A stretch of 64,000 nucleotides of DNA from JBHBQE01 sp041776485 (GTDB taxonomy: Bacteria > Bacillota > Clostridia > Lachnospirales > Lachnospiraceae), in contig JBHBQE010000004.1 in NCBI GenBank assembly GCA_041776485.1, positions 101,213 through 165,212 on the forward strand. The letters are read 5' to 3'. A model generated the notes under the pieces. The model saw only the letters and a program-made list of their open reading frames with translations. It made no database searches and was not told where the DNA came from. A program made the translations under genes and the position numbers. Positions within the stretch are counted from its first letter, which is position 1. Each line of letters starts with the position of its first letter. This document shows positions 34,041 through 42,580 of this stretch, one piece after another.

Positions 34041-35558
34041 TCACCAAAGTTCAATAATATCCTCTTTGTCATAAGCAATAACTGTTCTCTCCTCCTCATC
34101 TTTCCCTGTTCTCAGCATGGTTATAACCCCCATAATCTGAATAGTAATGGGAGGCATAAGTGCTACCAAAGCCACCATTCCAAAGGCATCCGTCAAAATA
34201 TTCCCACCTATCGCCTGACATACTCCCATATAAAAAGGAAGCATAAAGGTAGCAGACATAGGTCCTGAGGCTACACCTCCCGCGTCAAAAGCAATAGCCG
34301 TAAACATTTGAGGCACCACAAAGCTTAAGAGCAGCGCCAACATATATCCTGGCACCACAAAGTACAAAATAGGTATTTCCAATAAAATCCTTACTGCGGC
34401 AAAAACCATTGCCAAAGAAATAGCAATGGAAAGAGCATACCTCATCGCCTTTTTTGATACCGCTCCGGCACTTATTTCCTCTACCTGCTCTGTGAGTACC
34501 TGTACCGCTGGCTCTGCCTGCACTACAAACCAGCCCATAAGAGCTACAATGGGAAGAATCAAAAATCTTGTATTCCCTGCGGCAAGTTCTCTGCCAAGGA
34601 TGATTCCCAAAGAAGAAAATCCCACATTTACACCTGTTAAAAACAGTATTAAACCCATGTATACAAAAAGCAGCCCAACCATGATGTTGATAAATAAATG
34701 CCTGCTTACCCTTAGAGATAAAAGATTAAAAACAATGAAGAAAAGAGTTATCGGGGAAAGAGCCATTGATACCTCCTCAATAAACTTGGGAATAGATAAG
34801 ATATAACCCAATCCCAATTCTACGGTTTCTGCATATCTGTTTACTGCAGCTGCTGCAATTTCCTCATTTCCTCCCCTATAAAAAAACCCTAAAAGAAGTA
34901 CTGCCAAAATCGGACCGATTGAAGCCATCGCCACCAATCCAAATCCGTCCTCCTCTGCCTTTTCATCACTACGTATGGCAGAAACACCCACACCAAAAGC
35001 AATAATAAAGGGAGCCGTCATAGGACCGGTAGTAACACCGCCGGAATCAAAGGCTACACTTAAATAATTTTTATCTGCAAAATAAGCTAAGGCAAATACA
35101 ATACCGTAAAACAAAATCAGTATCCATCTGAAGGGGATACGAAACAGAATTCTAACCATGCTGATTACTAAAAACAAGGCAACCCCCAAGGATACCGCTA
35201 AAATAAGTGCATAGGTATTAATATGTGGTACATTTACTGCCAAAACCTGCAAATCAGGCTCTGCAACCGTTACAATAGCCCCCAGCAAAAAGCTTATGAT
35301 AAGGACAACGAAAATATTTCTCGTCTTAGTCATTTTAGCTCCAATTAAATGTCCGATATGAGTAATTGAAACCTCAGAACCATAGGAAAACAGAGATAAG
35401 CCCAGAATCAAAAGCACTGTTCCTATAATAAAGGACAACATAATATCTGTGGAAATAGGAACTATGGTAAAGCACAACACCATTACTATCCCTGTAATGG
35501 GAGCCACACTTTGTACAGATTCCTTTATTTTTGATTTTAGAATATTATTTTTATACAT
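34041..35558 (-). CDS. DUF1538 integral membrane protein (putative transporter)
   Basis: A 505-residue polytopic protein of duplicated architecture. Two halves each carry a similar glycine-rich motif: SVAFDSGGVTTGPMTAPFI near residue 175 and AIAFDAGGVASGPMSATFM near residue 425. Each half has a VxAEPxxQVL helix (TVAEPDLQVLAV and VQAEPAVQVL). The internal repeat suggests an inverted- or tandem-repeat transporter fold. Substrate unknown. Upstream and cotranscribed with the PII-like gene. Confidence 0.85.
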   Translation of the reverse strand: MYKNNILKSKIKESVQSVAPITGIVMVLCFTIVPISTDIMLSFIIGTVLLILGLSLFSYGSEVSITHIGHLIGAKMTKTRNIFVVLIISFLLGAIVTVAEPDLQVLAVNVPHINTYALILAVSLGVALFLVISMVRILFRIPFRWILILFYGIVFALAYFADKNYLSVAFDSGGVTTGPMTAPFIIAFGVGVSAIRSDEKAEEDGFGLVAMASIGPILAVLLLGFFYRGGNEEIAAAAVNRYAETVELGLGYILSIPKFIEEVSMALSPITLFFIVFNLLSLRVSRHLFINIMVGLLFVYMGLILFLTGVNVGFSSLGIILGRELAAGNTRFLILPIVALMGWFVVQAEPAVQVLTEQVEEISAGAVSKKAMRYALSIAISLAMVFAAVRILLEIPILYFVVPGYMLALLLSFVVPQMFTAIAFDAGGVASGPMSATFMLPFYMGVCQAIGGNILTDAFGMVALVALMPPITIQIMGVITMLRTGKDEEERTVIAYDKEDIIELW

Positions 35559-35719
35559 TGCAATTTATCCGAGTATATAATTCACAGTTAAACTGTATTA
35601 TAGATTATTGTCTCATGGAATACTATAAAAATTTTAATATAAATTTTTCTTTACAGCAATAAATATAAGTTTTAGAATACTTCTATCTTTATTTATTATA
35701 TTACTAAAGGAGGAGATAC

Positions 35720-36445
35720 ATGAATATTTTTACAGCCAAGGATTATAATGAAATGAGCCAAAAAGCCGCTCGGTTTATAGCTTCTCAAATTATACTGAAC
35801 CCTGAATCTGTACTGGGGCTTGCTACCGGCACCACACCTATCGGCACCTATCAGGGGCTTGTCGATATGAACAAAAATAATGAGCTTGATTTTTCCCGAA
35901 TAAAAACCGTAAATTTAGACGAATATAAAGGGCTTAGTCAGGAAAACGACCAAAGCTATTACTACTTCATGAATAAGCACCTTTTCTCACAGGTTAATAT
36001 TGACAGCAAAAATACCAATTTACCCAACGGGTTAGCCAACGACGGAAAAGCGGAATGTGAAAGATATGAAGCCCTTATTAAAAATCTGGGCGGAATAGAT
36101 TTACAGCTGCTGGGCATAGGTCATAACGGACATGTCGGCTTCAATGAGCCTGATGATTCCTTTATTATGGATACCCATATTGTTAAACTTACAGAGAGTA
36201 CCATTGAGGCTAACTCCAGACTGTTTAACAATAAAGATGAGGTTCCAAAATTTGCATTTACAATGGGAATGAGAGCTATTATGCAGGCAAAGAGGGTATT
36301 ACTCATTATAAACGGTAAGGAAAAGGCAGAGATTGTAAAAGCTGCTCTTAAAGGTCCCGTAACTCCTAAAGTACCTGCTTCAATATTACAACTACACCGT
36401 GATTTAACAGTTATCGGTGATAAAGAGGCTTTGTCTTTAATGTAA
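35720..36445 (+). CDS. nagB: Glucosamine-6-phosphate deaminase
   Basis: Converts glucosamine-6-phosphate to fructose-6-phosphate and ammonia, opposite in direction to GlmS. The 241 residues contain LGLATGTTPIGTYQGL, NLDEYKGL with the catalytic acid, GIGHNGHVGFNEP with the ring-opening His, and a final PASILQLHRD. AAAGGAGGAG ribosome site. No nagA or NagR neighbour; monocistronic with its own terminator. Confidence 0.96.
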   Translation: MNIFTAKDYNEMSQKAARFIASQIILNPESVLGLATGTTPIGTYQGLVDMNKNNELDFSRIKTVNLDEYKGLSQENDQSYYYFMNKHLFSQVNIDSKNTNLPNGLANDGKAECERYEALIKNLGGIDLQLLGIGHNGHVGFNEPDDSFIMDTHIVKLTESTIEANSRLFNNKDEVPKFAFTMGMRAIMQAKRVLLIINGKEKAEIVKAALKGPVTPKVPASILQLHRDLTVIGDKEALSLM

Positions 36446-36508
36446 TTCCAAAAAGACAGGCGATAAAACTTCACCTCTTTGATGTGGATTCCCAAAAGTT
36501 AAATTTTT

Positions 36509-36536
36509 CGAGACGGCTTTGGCCGTCTCGTTTTTT
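36509..36536 (+). terminator. Intrinsic terminator after nagB
   Basis: CGAGACGGC, loop TTTG, GCCGTCTCG followed by six T. Confidence 0.92.
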
Positions 36537-36576
36537 ATGCAGCCAAGAGACTACGTCTGCATTGCAATGGCTGAAT

Positions 36577-36812
36577 TTAAGTCTGGACTGTAATAACCTG
36601 TCCAAATTCTTCTTCTGTATTACTCTCTAAAATATCATCAGTCCTATCGTTGCTCCCATCTTCCGATATTAATACCTCACCATAACAATATTGCATATCT
36701 CCATCGGCAAAAACTCCAGCTCAAAACGAACAAGTTCCTTTGTTTGTGGCGGCGAAAGTAAACTATTTTCACCATGAGCAAGGGCTTCTATTACATAAAC
36801 CCATCTTGATAT
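36577..36812 (-). pseudogene. Frameshifted coding remnant downstream of the putative nuclease gene
   Basis: Two short reverse-strand frames abut. The first (36812 to about 36680) reads VYVIEALAHGENSLLS...LVRFELEFLP, and the second (about 36700 to the TAA at 36577-36579) reads FADGDMQYCYGEVLISEDG...FGQVITVQT. A single shift near 36700 would join them into one roughly 75-codon C-terminal piece. Neither has a ribosome site. I do not recognise the family. Confidence 0.5.
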
Positions 36813-37384
36813 TCAATTACATCAGGTGCAATATCATCTAATATCAGAATATCAAAAGGAACAAAATTCGATGAATTGTCATCATTTCGGTTCACCGGGC
36901 ACACCATAGTTTCATCGCGTTTTATGCACTTATATCCCTGAAGCTTGCTGTCAATCACAACAGAACCGTTATCTATACAGTTATTTAAGCGATTGAGATT
37001 AAGTACCGCGTATTTTATAAAGCCGTTTGCACTTTTATAATCATTTTTAGGGACATCAATAATTCCATATACAAAATAATCTGCATCCAGCTTAAAAAAT
37101 TCTGACAAACGGCGTTCCTTATGTATGTTTTCAGGTCTCATATAACGCACAGTAAAGTCATCAAAATTTCGGTACTTCATTTCTCTGAAGCGCTCCTGAA
37201 CTGTATGCACTCTGGTAGTTTCCTTATCTATAACTATATAATCTACTGCATTGTTAATATCAATATTTTCACCTAATCTCCCATTGATTTCCTGAACAAC
37301 CCAATTCATCTTCGGATAAATATACCGCAATGCTAAATTGTTATGTACATAATCGGTAAAGGCTTTATCTTTGCTATAGTTCAT
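36791..37384 (-). CDS. Hypothetical protein, possible restriction endonuclease partner of the adjacent methylase
   Basis: A 197-residue soluble protein with GGAGG before its ATG (an in-frame GTG lies six codons upstream). It is not assigned to a named family. A PD-(D/E)XK-like arrangement is visible: AVDYIVIDKE followed about 14 residues later by HTVQERFRE, and FDDFTVRYMRPENIHKERR. This is a plausible nuclease core with acid, Gln/Glu and basic residues. It is encoded 210 bases downstream of an adenine methylase on the same strand, the usual layout of a type II restriction pair. Function is inference. Confidence 0.55.
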   Translation of the reverse strand: MNYSKDKAFTDYVHNNLALRYIYPKMNWVVQEINGRLGENIDINNAVDYIVIDKETTRVHTVQERFREMKYRNFDDFTVRYMRPENIHKERRLSEFFKLDADYFVYGIIDVPKNDYKSANGFIKYAVLNLNRLNNCIDNGSVVIDSKLQGYKCIKRDETMVCPVNRNDDNSSNFVPFDILILDDIAPDVIEYQDGFM

Positions 37385-37594
37385 ATGCCCTCCTGCTTTC
37401 ACAAATTATATTAAATTGCAGCCATATCTTCCCTTAGGAACCATTATAACAAAACCGACAGAATGCTTTAAAATATTTAATCGCTAATCCTGTTACTTTT
37501 TTAAATAAGCCGGACTCCAACCTGATAATATGCTTCAGAAAATACTGTCTATAATCGGTTAAAGCTCCTTACTTTGATTTTAAGTTTGTCATAT

Positions 37595-39118
37595 TCAATC
37601 TGCCTTATCGACCCATACCGAGTTTTCTATAAACATAATTTCCTTATCCGTAAGACCATACTTTTTATATAACATTTCATCCGTCCATGAAACATGAAAA
37701 TCCTGCTGCGGAACAAATGAATAGGTTTTACTGGTTGTATGTTGAGTAATTTTCTTTAAGCCCAGTAAAAAGTGAAATAACCTCGTTCCAATATATTTAA
37801 TAATATTGTTTGCAATTTCCTCTGACTCAACGGGACCCACCATTACATAGGTTTCACTGCATACTGTATTTGGTTCCCCCAGGATAGGTTTAACCACATC
37901 CACTTCCATATTTCCCGCACCAATTGCCTCTGGAATAAATACTTTCCATTTATCAATAAACTCTGAATTTTTCTCAACCTGATCTCTTGACACATATCCC
38001 CTGTCCTTTTGAGCATAGATAAATACAGTACAATCACCTGATGAAACATATTTATAATCCCTAAAATTAGAAGGAAAGGCAAAGGGTTTACGAGGACTAA
38101 CAAGACTATCAAATGTCGGCTCCTCAAATTTCTTTATCTTTCTTAGTATTTGAACAGCATCGTTATACCTGATAAATGTATTATTGCCGTTTTCCAGCAG
38201 AGGTCTCTCCATTTCGGAAACAATATCATCCCCCCTATGAGAATATACTCTGCATTCTCCTTCATTATCCCTTTCCCAAAGGAAATAACAAACTCCACCC
38301 TTAATCTCAACTCCAGAAAAACAATCTGAGGCATTTACATAATCATGTATTTCCCTTATATGATTATCATTAAGCATATTGTCCCTAAAGCTATCTAATC
38401 CTTTCCCACCGGCATACCAACGAGCAGGAATAATCATAGTCATAAATCTGGGCTTTAATTTTTTAGCCTGCTCAACAAACAGATTATATATTGGCTTGGC
38501 ACTGGCTCCATTTCCTCTGTCACTTATTTGATATGGCGGATTACTTATGATTACGTCAAATATCCCTGCATTCACAAGATCATCAAACCTATAGTCATTT
38601 CTATGCGGCATTGAGTCATTAAAGGGAAATGTCCATTCAGAAAAAATAATTGGGATGTCCATCTCATTCCCAGCCTCATCAACACACATTAGAGTAATAG
38701 CATTCCCACACACAATATTTCTGCTTAATATGAACTTTGCAGCAGCTTTGGCATGGTCATTACATTCCCTTTTGCATACAGACTTATATTCTTTATCCCA
38801 AATTTTATACAACCTCTCCCGGCAAATCAGCGTATTATCCCCCTGGATATCCACACCATACATACTTCCAATAGCAAGTAAAGAATATCGTTCATAATCA
38901 TATGCAGTTCTTTTATATTTCTTCTTTACCGCGGCAAGCTTTCTGCTTAATATTTCTGCCAGAAAATTTCCATCTCCACAAGCCGGTTCTAAAAATCTGG
39001 AGTCTATTCTGGCCGTTTCCTGTTCAACTAAATCACACATTGCCTGTACTTCTCTGACTGCAGTAAAAACTTCACCATAATCAGCGACTCTTTGTTTTGA
39101 TTTTACTTGTCGTTCCAT
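37595..39118 (-). CDS. Eco57I-like N6-adenine DNA methyltransferase
   Basis: About 507 residues. SAM-binding motif I is FLEPACGDGNFLAE near residue 42 and catalytic motif IV is SNPPY near residue 195, defining an N6-adenine methylase of gamma arrangement. The C-terminal 300 residues form a target-recognition region with IPARWYAGGKG and TSKTYSFVPQQ. The frame is open 20 codons further up to a GTG, but family members begin near SKQRVADYGEVFT, so the ATG at 39118 is preferred; the ribosome site is weak. No type III or helicase domain is seen. Confidence 0.85.
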   Translation of the reverse strand: MERQVKSKQRVADYGEVFTAVREVQAMCDLVEQETARIDSRFLEPACGDGNFLAEILSRKLAAVKKKYKRTAYDYERYSLLAIGSMYGVDIQGDNTLICRERLYKIWDKEYKSVCKRECNDHAKAAAKFILSRNIVCGNAITLMCVDEAGNEMDIPIIFSEWTFPFNDSMPHRNDYRFDDLVNAGIFDVIISNPPYQISDRGNGASAKPIYNLFVEQAKKLKPRFMTMIIPARWYAGGKGLDSFRDNMLNDNHIREIHDYVNASDCFSGVEIKGGVCYFLWERDNEGECRVYSHRGDDIVSEMERPLLENGNNTFIRYNDAVQILRKIKKFEEPTFDSLVSPRKPFAFPSNFRDYKYVSSGDCTVFIYAQKDRGYVSRDQVEKNSEFIDKWKVFIPEAIGAGNMEVDVVKPILGEPNTVCSETYVMVGPVESEEIANNIIKYIGTRLFHFLLGLKKITQHTTSKTYSFVPQQDFHVSWTDEMLYKKYGLTDKEIMFIENSVWVDKAD

Positions 39119-39226
39119 CCCTTGTCTCTGCCACTTACCCTTAGATTTTTCTGTTATGCTAAAGATTTTCTTTCTCACACATTATAACCTGTTTGCCAAT
39201 GAAAATACAGAAATTTCCTCTCCTAC

Positions 39227-39655
39227 TCACTGTTTCAAAATCTTATATAACAGCCGGTATAGCTCTTTTGCCTCTTTTGACTCAATTGCCATACACATTC
39301 CGATTTTTTCAGGAATTTGCAGGGCTTTCTCTCTTAGCTGCAGCCCTTTATTTGTTGCAGATACCAAAAGTACCCTTTCATCCTCTTTATCTCTTGCTCT
39401 ATACACATATCCTTTTTTCTCCAGAGCTTTTAAAACCGGAGTAAGGGTGCCGGAATCAAGGAATAAATATTCCCCCAGATTTTTCACGGTCACCTCTCCC
39501 TTTTCCCATACTACCAGCATAGTAATATATTGTGTATAGGTTAAATCAAGTTCATCTAAAAAAGGCTTGTATTTTTTTACAACCTCCTTTGCACAGGCAT
39601 ACAACGGGAAACAAAGCTGATTATCAAGCTTTAATGCTCCATACTTGTCTTTCAT
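39227..39655 (-). CDS. MarR family regulator, OhrR-like
   Basis: A 142-residue winged-helix repressor. The N terminus LDNQLCFPLYAC contains the redox-sensing Cys15 position and LDLTYTQYITMLVVWE of organic-peroxide sensors of the OhrR group. The wing carries DKEDERVLLV. It is the last gene of an operon trxB-like, trxA, gpx, marR, 10 bases after gpx. An OhrR-type half box lies just downstream of that operon's promoter, suggesting autoregulation (inference). Confidence 0.9.
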   Translation of the reverse strand: MKDKYGALKLDNQLCFPLYACAKEVVKKYKPFLDELDLTYTQYITMLVVWEKGEVTVKNLGEYLFLDSGTLTPVLKALEKKGYVYRARDKEDERVLLVSATNKGLQLREKALQIPEKIGMCMAIESKEAKELYRLLYKILKQ

Positions 39656-39665
39656 AAAAGATTCC

Positions 39666-40214
39666 TCATTTCCTAACCAGTTTCTCTACAAAGGCTCTAA
39701 CCTTTTTCATATCAACTGTAGGTTCAAACCGGGCAACCACCTTACCTGTTCTATCCACCACAAATTTTGTGAAGTTCCATTTTATATCCGGGTTATTCTT
39801 ATAGTCCTTATCTATACCCTTTAGCATAAGTGACATGGCGATTCCCTTAGGACCTTTGCCAAAACCCTCAAAGCCCTTTTTGCCTTTCAAAAATGTAAAT
39901 AAAGGAATCTCATTTTTGCCATTAACCTCTGACTTTTTCATCTGGGGAAATTTTGTATTGTATTTCAATGTGCAAAAATCGTGTATTTCCTCATCTGTCC
40001 CGGGTGCTTGTCCACGAAACTGATTACATGGTATATCAATCACTTCAAAACCCTGTCCATTGAAATCCTCATACATTTTCTCAATTGCCTCATACTGAGG
40101 CGTAAATCCGCAGCCTGTGGCAGTATTTACTATCAAAACCACCTTACCCCGGTAATCTGCCATTGATATCATGCTTCCATCTGCCCCTTGTACTTCTATA
40201 TCATAAAATTCCAT
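39666..40214 (-). CDS. Glutathione peroxidase family (thioredoxin-dependent) peroxidase
   Basis: A 182-residue cysteine form. Peroxidatic Cys35 is in NTATGCGFTPQYE; the partner residues are in PCNQFRGQAPG and the Trp in IKWNFTKF. Such bacterial homologues usually take electrons from thioredoxin rather than glutathione, which agrees with trxA and a TrxR in the same operon. No selenocysteine codon is used. Confidence 0.93.
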   Translation of the reverse strand: MEFYDIEVQGADGSMISMADYRGKVVLIVNTATGCGFTPQYEAIEKMYEDFNGQGFEVIDIPCNQFRGQAPGTDEEIHDFCTLKYNTKFPQMKKSEVNGKNEIPLFTFLKGKKGFEGFGKGPKGIAMSLMLKGIDKDYKNNPDIKWNFTKFVVDRTGKVVARFEPTVDMKKVRAFVEKLVRK

Positions 40215-40238
40215 TTATAAACTCCATCGTCACAAACT

Positions 40239-40269
40239 GCAATAACCGACGGTTATTGCACCGTCGGTT
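40239..40269 (-). other. Two overlapping alternative hairpins between trxA and gpx
   Basis: GCAATAACCG (40239-40248) and CGGTTATTGC (40250-40259) are perfect arms. Alternatively AACCGACGGT (40244-40253) pairs with ACCGTCGGTT (40260-40269). The two stems share bases and exclude each other. No T-run follows in the operon's direction. Confidence 0.6.
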
Positions 40270-40290
40270 ACTATCCTTTAAATACTCTGT

Positions 40291-40602
40291 TTACTGTAAC
40301 AACCTTTCAATATCAGCCTTCAAGGCTGCCTTAGGTTTAAATCCAACCATGATATCCTGCTTTACGCCATCTTTCATAACCAGTATAGCAGGGATACTAA
40401 AAATCCCATATTCCGCTGCCAGGTTCTGGTTTTCGTCCACATCTACATTATAGAAGTTTACATTGCCCATTTCCTGAGATAACTCCTCTACAATCGGCGC
40501 AATCATTTTACAGGGTCCACACCAGGTTGCAGAAAAGTCCACAACTGCCAATCCGCTTTTTGCCTCATTTACAAATTCCTTTTCATTGATTTTCTTTACC
40601 AT
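40291..40602 (-). CDS. trxA: Thioredoxin
   Basis: A 103-residue canonical thioredoxin with active site FSATWCGPCKM (Cys28, Cys31), FYNVDVDEN and cis-proline SIPAILVMK. It starts 16 bases after the TrxR-like gene ends, with an AGGAGGATAAA ribosome site, and feeds the downstream peroxidase. Confidence 0.96.
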   Translation of the reverse strand: MVKKINEKEFVNEAKSGLAVVDFSATWCGPCKMIAPIVEELSQEMGNVNFYNVDVDENQNLAAEYGIFSIPAILVMKDGVKQDIMVGFKPKAALKADIERLLQ

Positions 40603-40618
40603 TTTATCCTCCTATCAA

Positions 40619-41479
40619 TTATTGTTTTGTTGCCAAATATTCCACCGCAGATAATGCTGCTATATTTCCCTCACCTGCTGCTTTTATATATTGATATGGT
40701 GCTCCTACAATATCACCACAGGCAAAACAGCCCGGAACTGAGGTTTCCATTTTGCGGTTAACAAGTATATGATTATTCTCAACTTCCAGTCCGTATACCA
40801 ATTGTGAAGGCAACACACTATCCCTTAGTATAAATATCCCATCTGCCGATATTTCCTGTTCCTTTAATACTAAAGTATCAGCCTTTAGCTTACCTTTGAT
40901 TTCCAGCGGAATATCCCTAACTATCCTGACATTTTCAGGGAGCCTGGTATCGTCCCGATATAGGGGAATGTAGATTAATTCCCCCACCAGCTCTGCCATA
41001 AATTTGGCTTCATCCTCCTCCTTTGGTGAAGATCCAATAATAATTACTTTTTTACCTTTGTATAGCGGTGCATCACAGGTAGCACAATAGCTGACACCCT
41101 GCCCTAAATACTGTTCTTCACCCTTATAGGGTTTACCAAAGTTTACCCCCACCGAAATAATTACTGTCCTTGCCTCATAGATTTTATTCTCCTTTGTGGA
41201 AAGACTAAAATAATCACCCATGGGATATACTGCAAGTATTTGGTCTACTGCAATTTCTATGCCCATTTCTTTTGCATGACTCATAAATTTATCTGCCAGT
41301 TCAGTTCCCGTTATCTTAGGTATCCCTAAGTAATTATTTATTTCATGGGCTTTAAAAACCTTATGGCTTATTTTACTGTTCCCTATTACCAGAACTGATT
41401 TATTCCTAATTTTGAGAGTGACAGCCGCTGACAATCCTGCAGGTCCGGTGCCTATTACAATCACATCATATCTTTCCAT
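40619..41479 (-). CDS. Thioredoxin reductase-like flavoprotein lacking NADPH motifs
   Basis: A 286-residue flavoprotein with FAD motif IGTGPAGLSAA, redox-active CATC (Cys132, Cys135) and C-terminal GDIVGAPYQYIKAAGEG. The NADPH site of classical TrxB should show GGGxSA and HRRxxxR. Here the equivalent segments read IGSSPKEEDEA and YIPLYRDDTRLPEN, lacking both. This pattern recalls the ferredoxin-dependent flavin thioredoxin reductases (FFTR) of clostridia. It heads the trxR-trxA-gpx-marR operon. Electron donor unproven. Confidence 0.88.
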   Translation of the reverse strand: MERYDVIVIGTGPAGLSAAVTLKIRNKSVLVIGNSKISHKVFKAHEINNYLGIPKITGTELADKFMSHAKEMGIEIAVDQILAVYPMGDYFSLSTKENKIYEARTVIISVGVNFGKPYKGEEQYLGQGVSYCATCDAPLYKGKKVIIIGSSPKEEDEAKFMAELVGELIYIPLYRDDTRLPENVRIVRDIPLEIKGKLKADTLVLKEQEISADGIFILRDSVLPSQLVYGLEVENNHILVNRKMETSVPGCFACGDIVGAPYQYIKAAGEGNIAALSAVEYLATKQ

Positions 41480-41501
41480 ATTAATCCATTTCTATTTTGT
41501 T

Positions 41502-41512
41502 CAATTTAATTG
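41502..41512. promoter_or_regulatory. OhrR/MarR-type operator half (CAATTTAATTG)
   Basis: The palindrome CAATT-t-AATTG lies about 20 bases downstream of the -10 box. It matches the core of known OhrR operators (TACAATTAAATTGTA, recalled from B. subtilis). A direct repeat TTGAACA flanks it on the reverse strand. Confidence 0.55.
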
Positions 41513-41530
41513 TGTTCAATTTTTATGTGT

Positions 41531-41559
41531 ATATTACACCTATGGAATTGCTTTGTCAA
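41531..41559 (-). promoter_or_regulatory. Promoter of the trxR-trxA-gpx-marR operon
   Basis: Reverse strand TTGACA (41554-41559), 17-base spacer, TAATAT (41531-41536). Close to consensus. Confidence 0.85.
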
Positions 41560-41579
41560 CAGGATTATATGTGACTTAG

Positions 41580-41804
41580 TTACAGATTAATATCGGGATG
41601 TTGGTACTGCCCATGACACTTTGTTTTGCCATCTCCATACTGAATAGAAAATTTTGAACATCGGTGGAGACAGCCTAAGCACATCTCGCAATACTTTACT
41701 ATTTTATATTAATCGGCAATTGAGCATACTCTATCATGAGTTTTTTCTGCAATTTTGCTGGCAACAGATAATGAATTGCCTGTTCCGCTGAAATAATAAA
41801 TCAT
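41580..41804 (-). pseudogene. Collapsed EFR1-type flavodoxin/ferredoxin gene
   Basis: One reverse-strand frame of 75 codons begins ATG with IYYFSGTGNSLSVASKIAEK, the FMN-binding start of EFR1-family ferrodoxins. It hits a TAA after SIAD, then continues in the same frame as CEMCLGCLHRCSKFSIQYG...QHPDINL, the typical 4Fe-4S C terminus of that family. The central part (well over 100 residues) is missing. An internal deletion therefore destroyed the gene. Its ATG overlaps the stop of the upstream membrane 4Fe-4S gene. Confidence 0.8.
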
Positions 41805-42379
41805 GCTAAGTCCTTAGCTTTTATTTTACAAATACTTTGGGTCATGGTACCCATGGGACAAAAGGCGCACCATGACCTGGGCTTATATAATACCATAGAA
41901 ATCAATCCAATCAATAAAGAAGTTAACATTAGTCCGTAAAATCCAAAGCTAAATTGCGCCACCCAATCAGGTACAGTCCCTGCTGCATATGTCCAGCCAA
42001 AAGGCACCCTAAAAGTCCAAAACAGTTTTATTACCTCTCTTAAACTGGAGGCATTAGTTGCCACCAGCCAGGTTTGAAATACCATATTTAAAAACATGGA
42101 CATGAAAAATATTAAAAAGCCATAGCGAAACCATTTTGAATAAAGGAATTTCCATGTAGGCTTGTTTCTTGAGCACTTTAAATCCTCCCCAAGTTTCATA
42201 AACAATTGCCCCCTGCCGCATAATTTATTACAAAACAGCTTATTACCGCCAAATATTGATAAAATTAGCGGAAGTAAAAAGTCTATCATCCCAAACCATG
42301 CAAATAATATATTAAAAAATCCCAGAGCAAAATAAATAATTGACCAAATCCACAGATAATCATACCACCTTTTTTTCAT
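41801..42379 (-). CDS. Membrane protein with 4Fe-4S-type C terminus (NapH/YccM-like)
   Basis: A 192-residue protein with about four membrane helices. It has cysteine motifs of polyferredoxin-type membrane proteins: FCNKLCGRGQLF near residue 50 and WCAFCPMGTM near residue 172. Related proteins carry electrons at the membrane (for example next to FMN-binding or ferredoxin subunits). Follows the two-cluster ferredoxin gene by 9 bases and precedes the ferrodoxin pseudogene. Confidence 0.8.
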   Translation of the reverse strand: MKKRWYDYLWIWSIIYFALGFFNILFAWFGMIDFLLPLILSIFGGNKLFCNKLCGRGQLFMKLGEDLKCSRNKPTWKFLYSKWFRYGFLIFFMSMFLNMVFQTWLVATNASSLREVIKLFWTFRVPFGWTYAAGTVPDWVAQFSFGFYGLMLTSLLIGLISMVLYKPRSWCAFCPMGTMTQSICKIKAKDLA

Positions 42380-42388
42380 CCTAATCTC

Positions 42389-42580
42389 CTAATCCTTTAT
42401 TGAAATACATCCCGTAGGACAACTTCTCATACATTTGCCGCAGGCTACACAATCTTTACTTTCCACCTTAGCAAAGCAGCCCTTGAAAATAACTATTGCC
42501 CCTTTAGGGCACATCTTTTCACAAGTGCCGCAGGTGACACAATTTACCTTTTTTACATTTGCAGTTCTAGGTACACCCAT
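42389..42580 (-). CDS. 2[4Fe-4S] ferredoxin-like protein
   Basis: A 63-residue protein with two CxxCxxCxxxCP-type motifs, CVTCGTCEKMCP and CVACGKCMRSCP, each binding a 4Fe-4S cluster. The N-terminal 12 residues are basic. AGGAGG before the ATG. Probable electron partner of the downstream membrane protein. Confidence 0.92.
   Translation of the reverse strand: MGVPRTANVKKVNCVTCGTCEKMCPKGAIVIFKGCFAKVESKDCVACGKCMRSCPTGCISIKD

Noticed and set aside
39666..40214. Selenoprotein form of glutathione peroxidase
   Set aside because: The active-site codon is an ordinary cysteine codon, so no SECIS element is needed.
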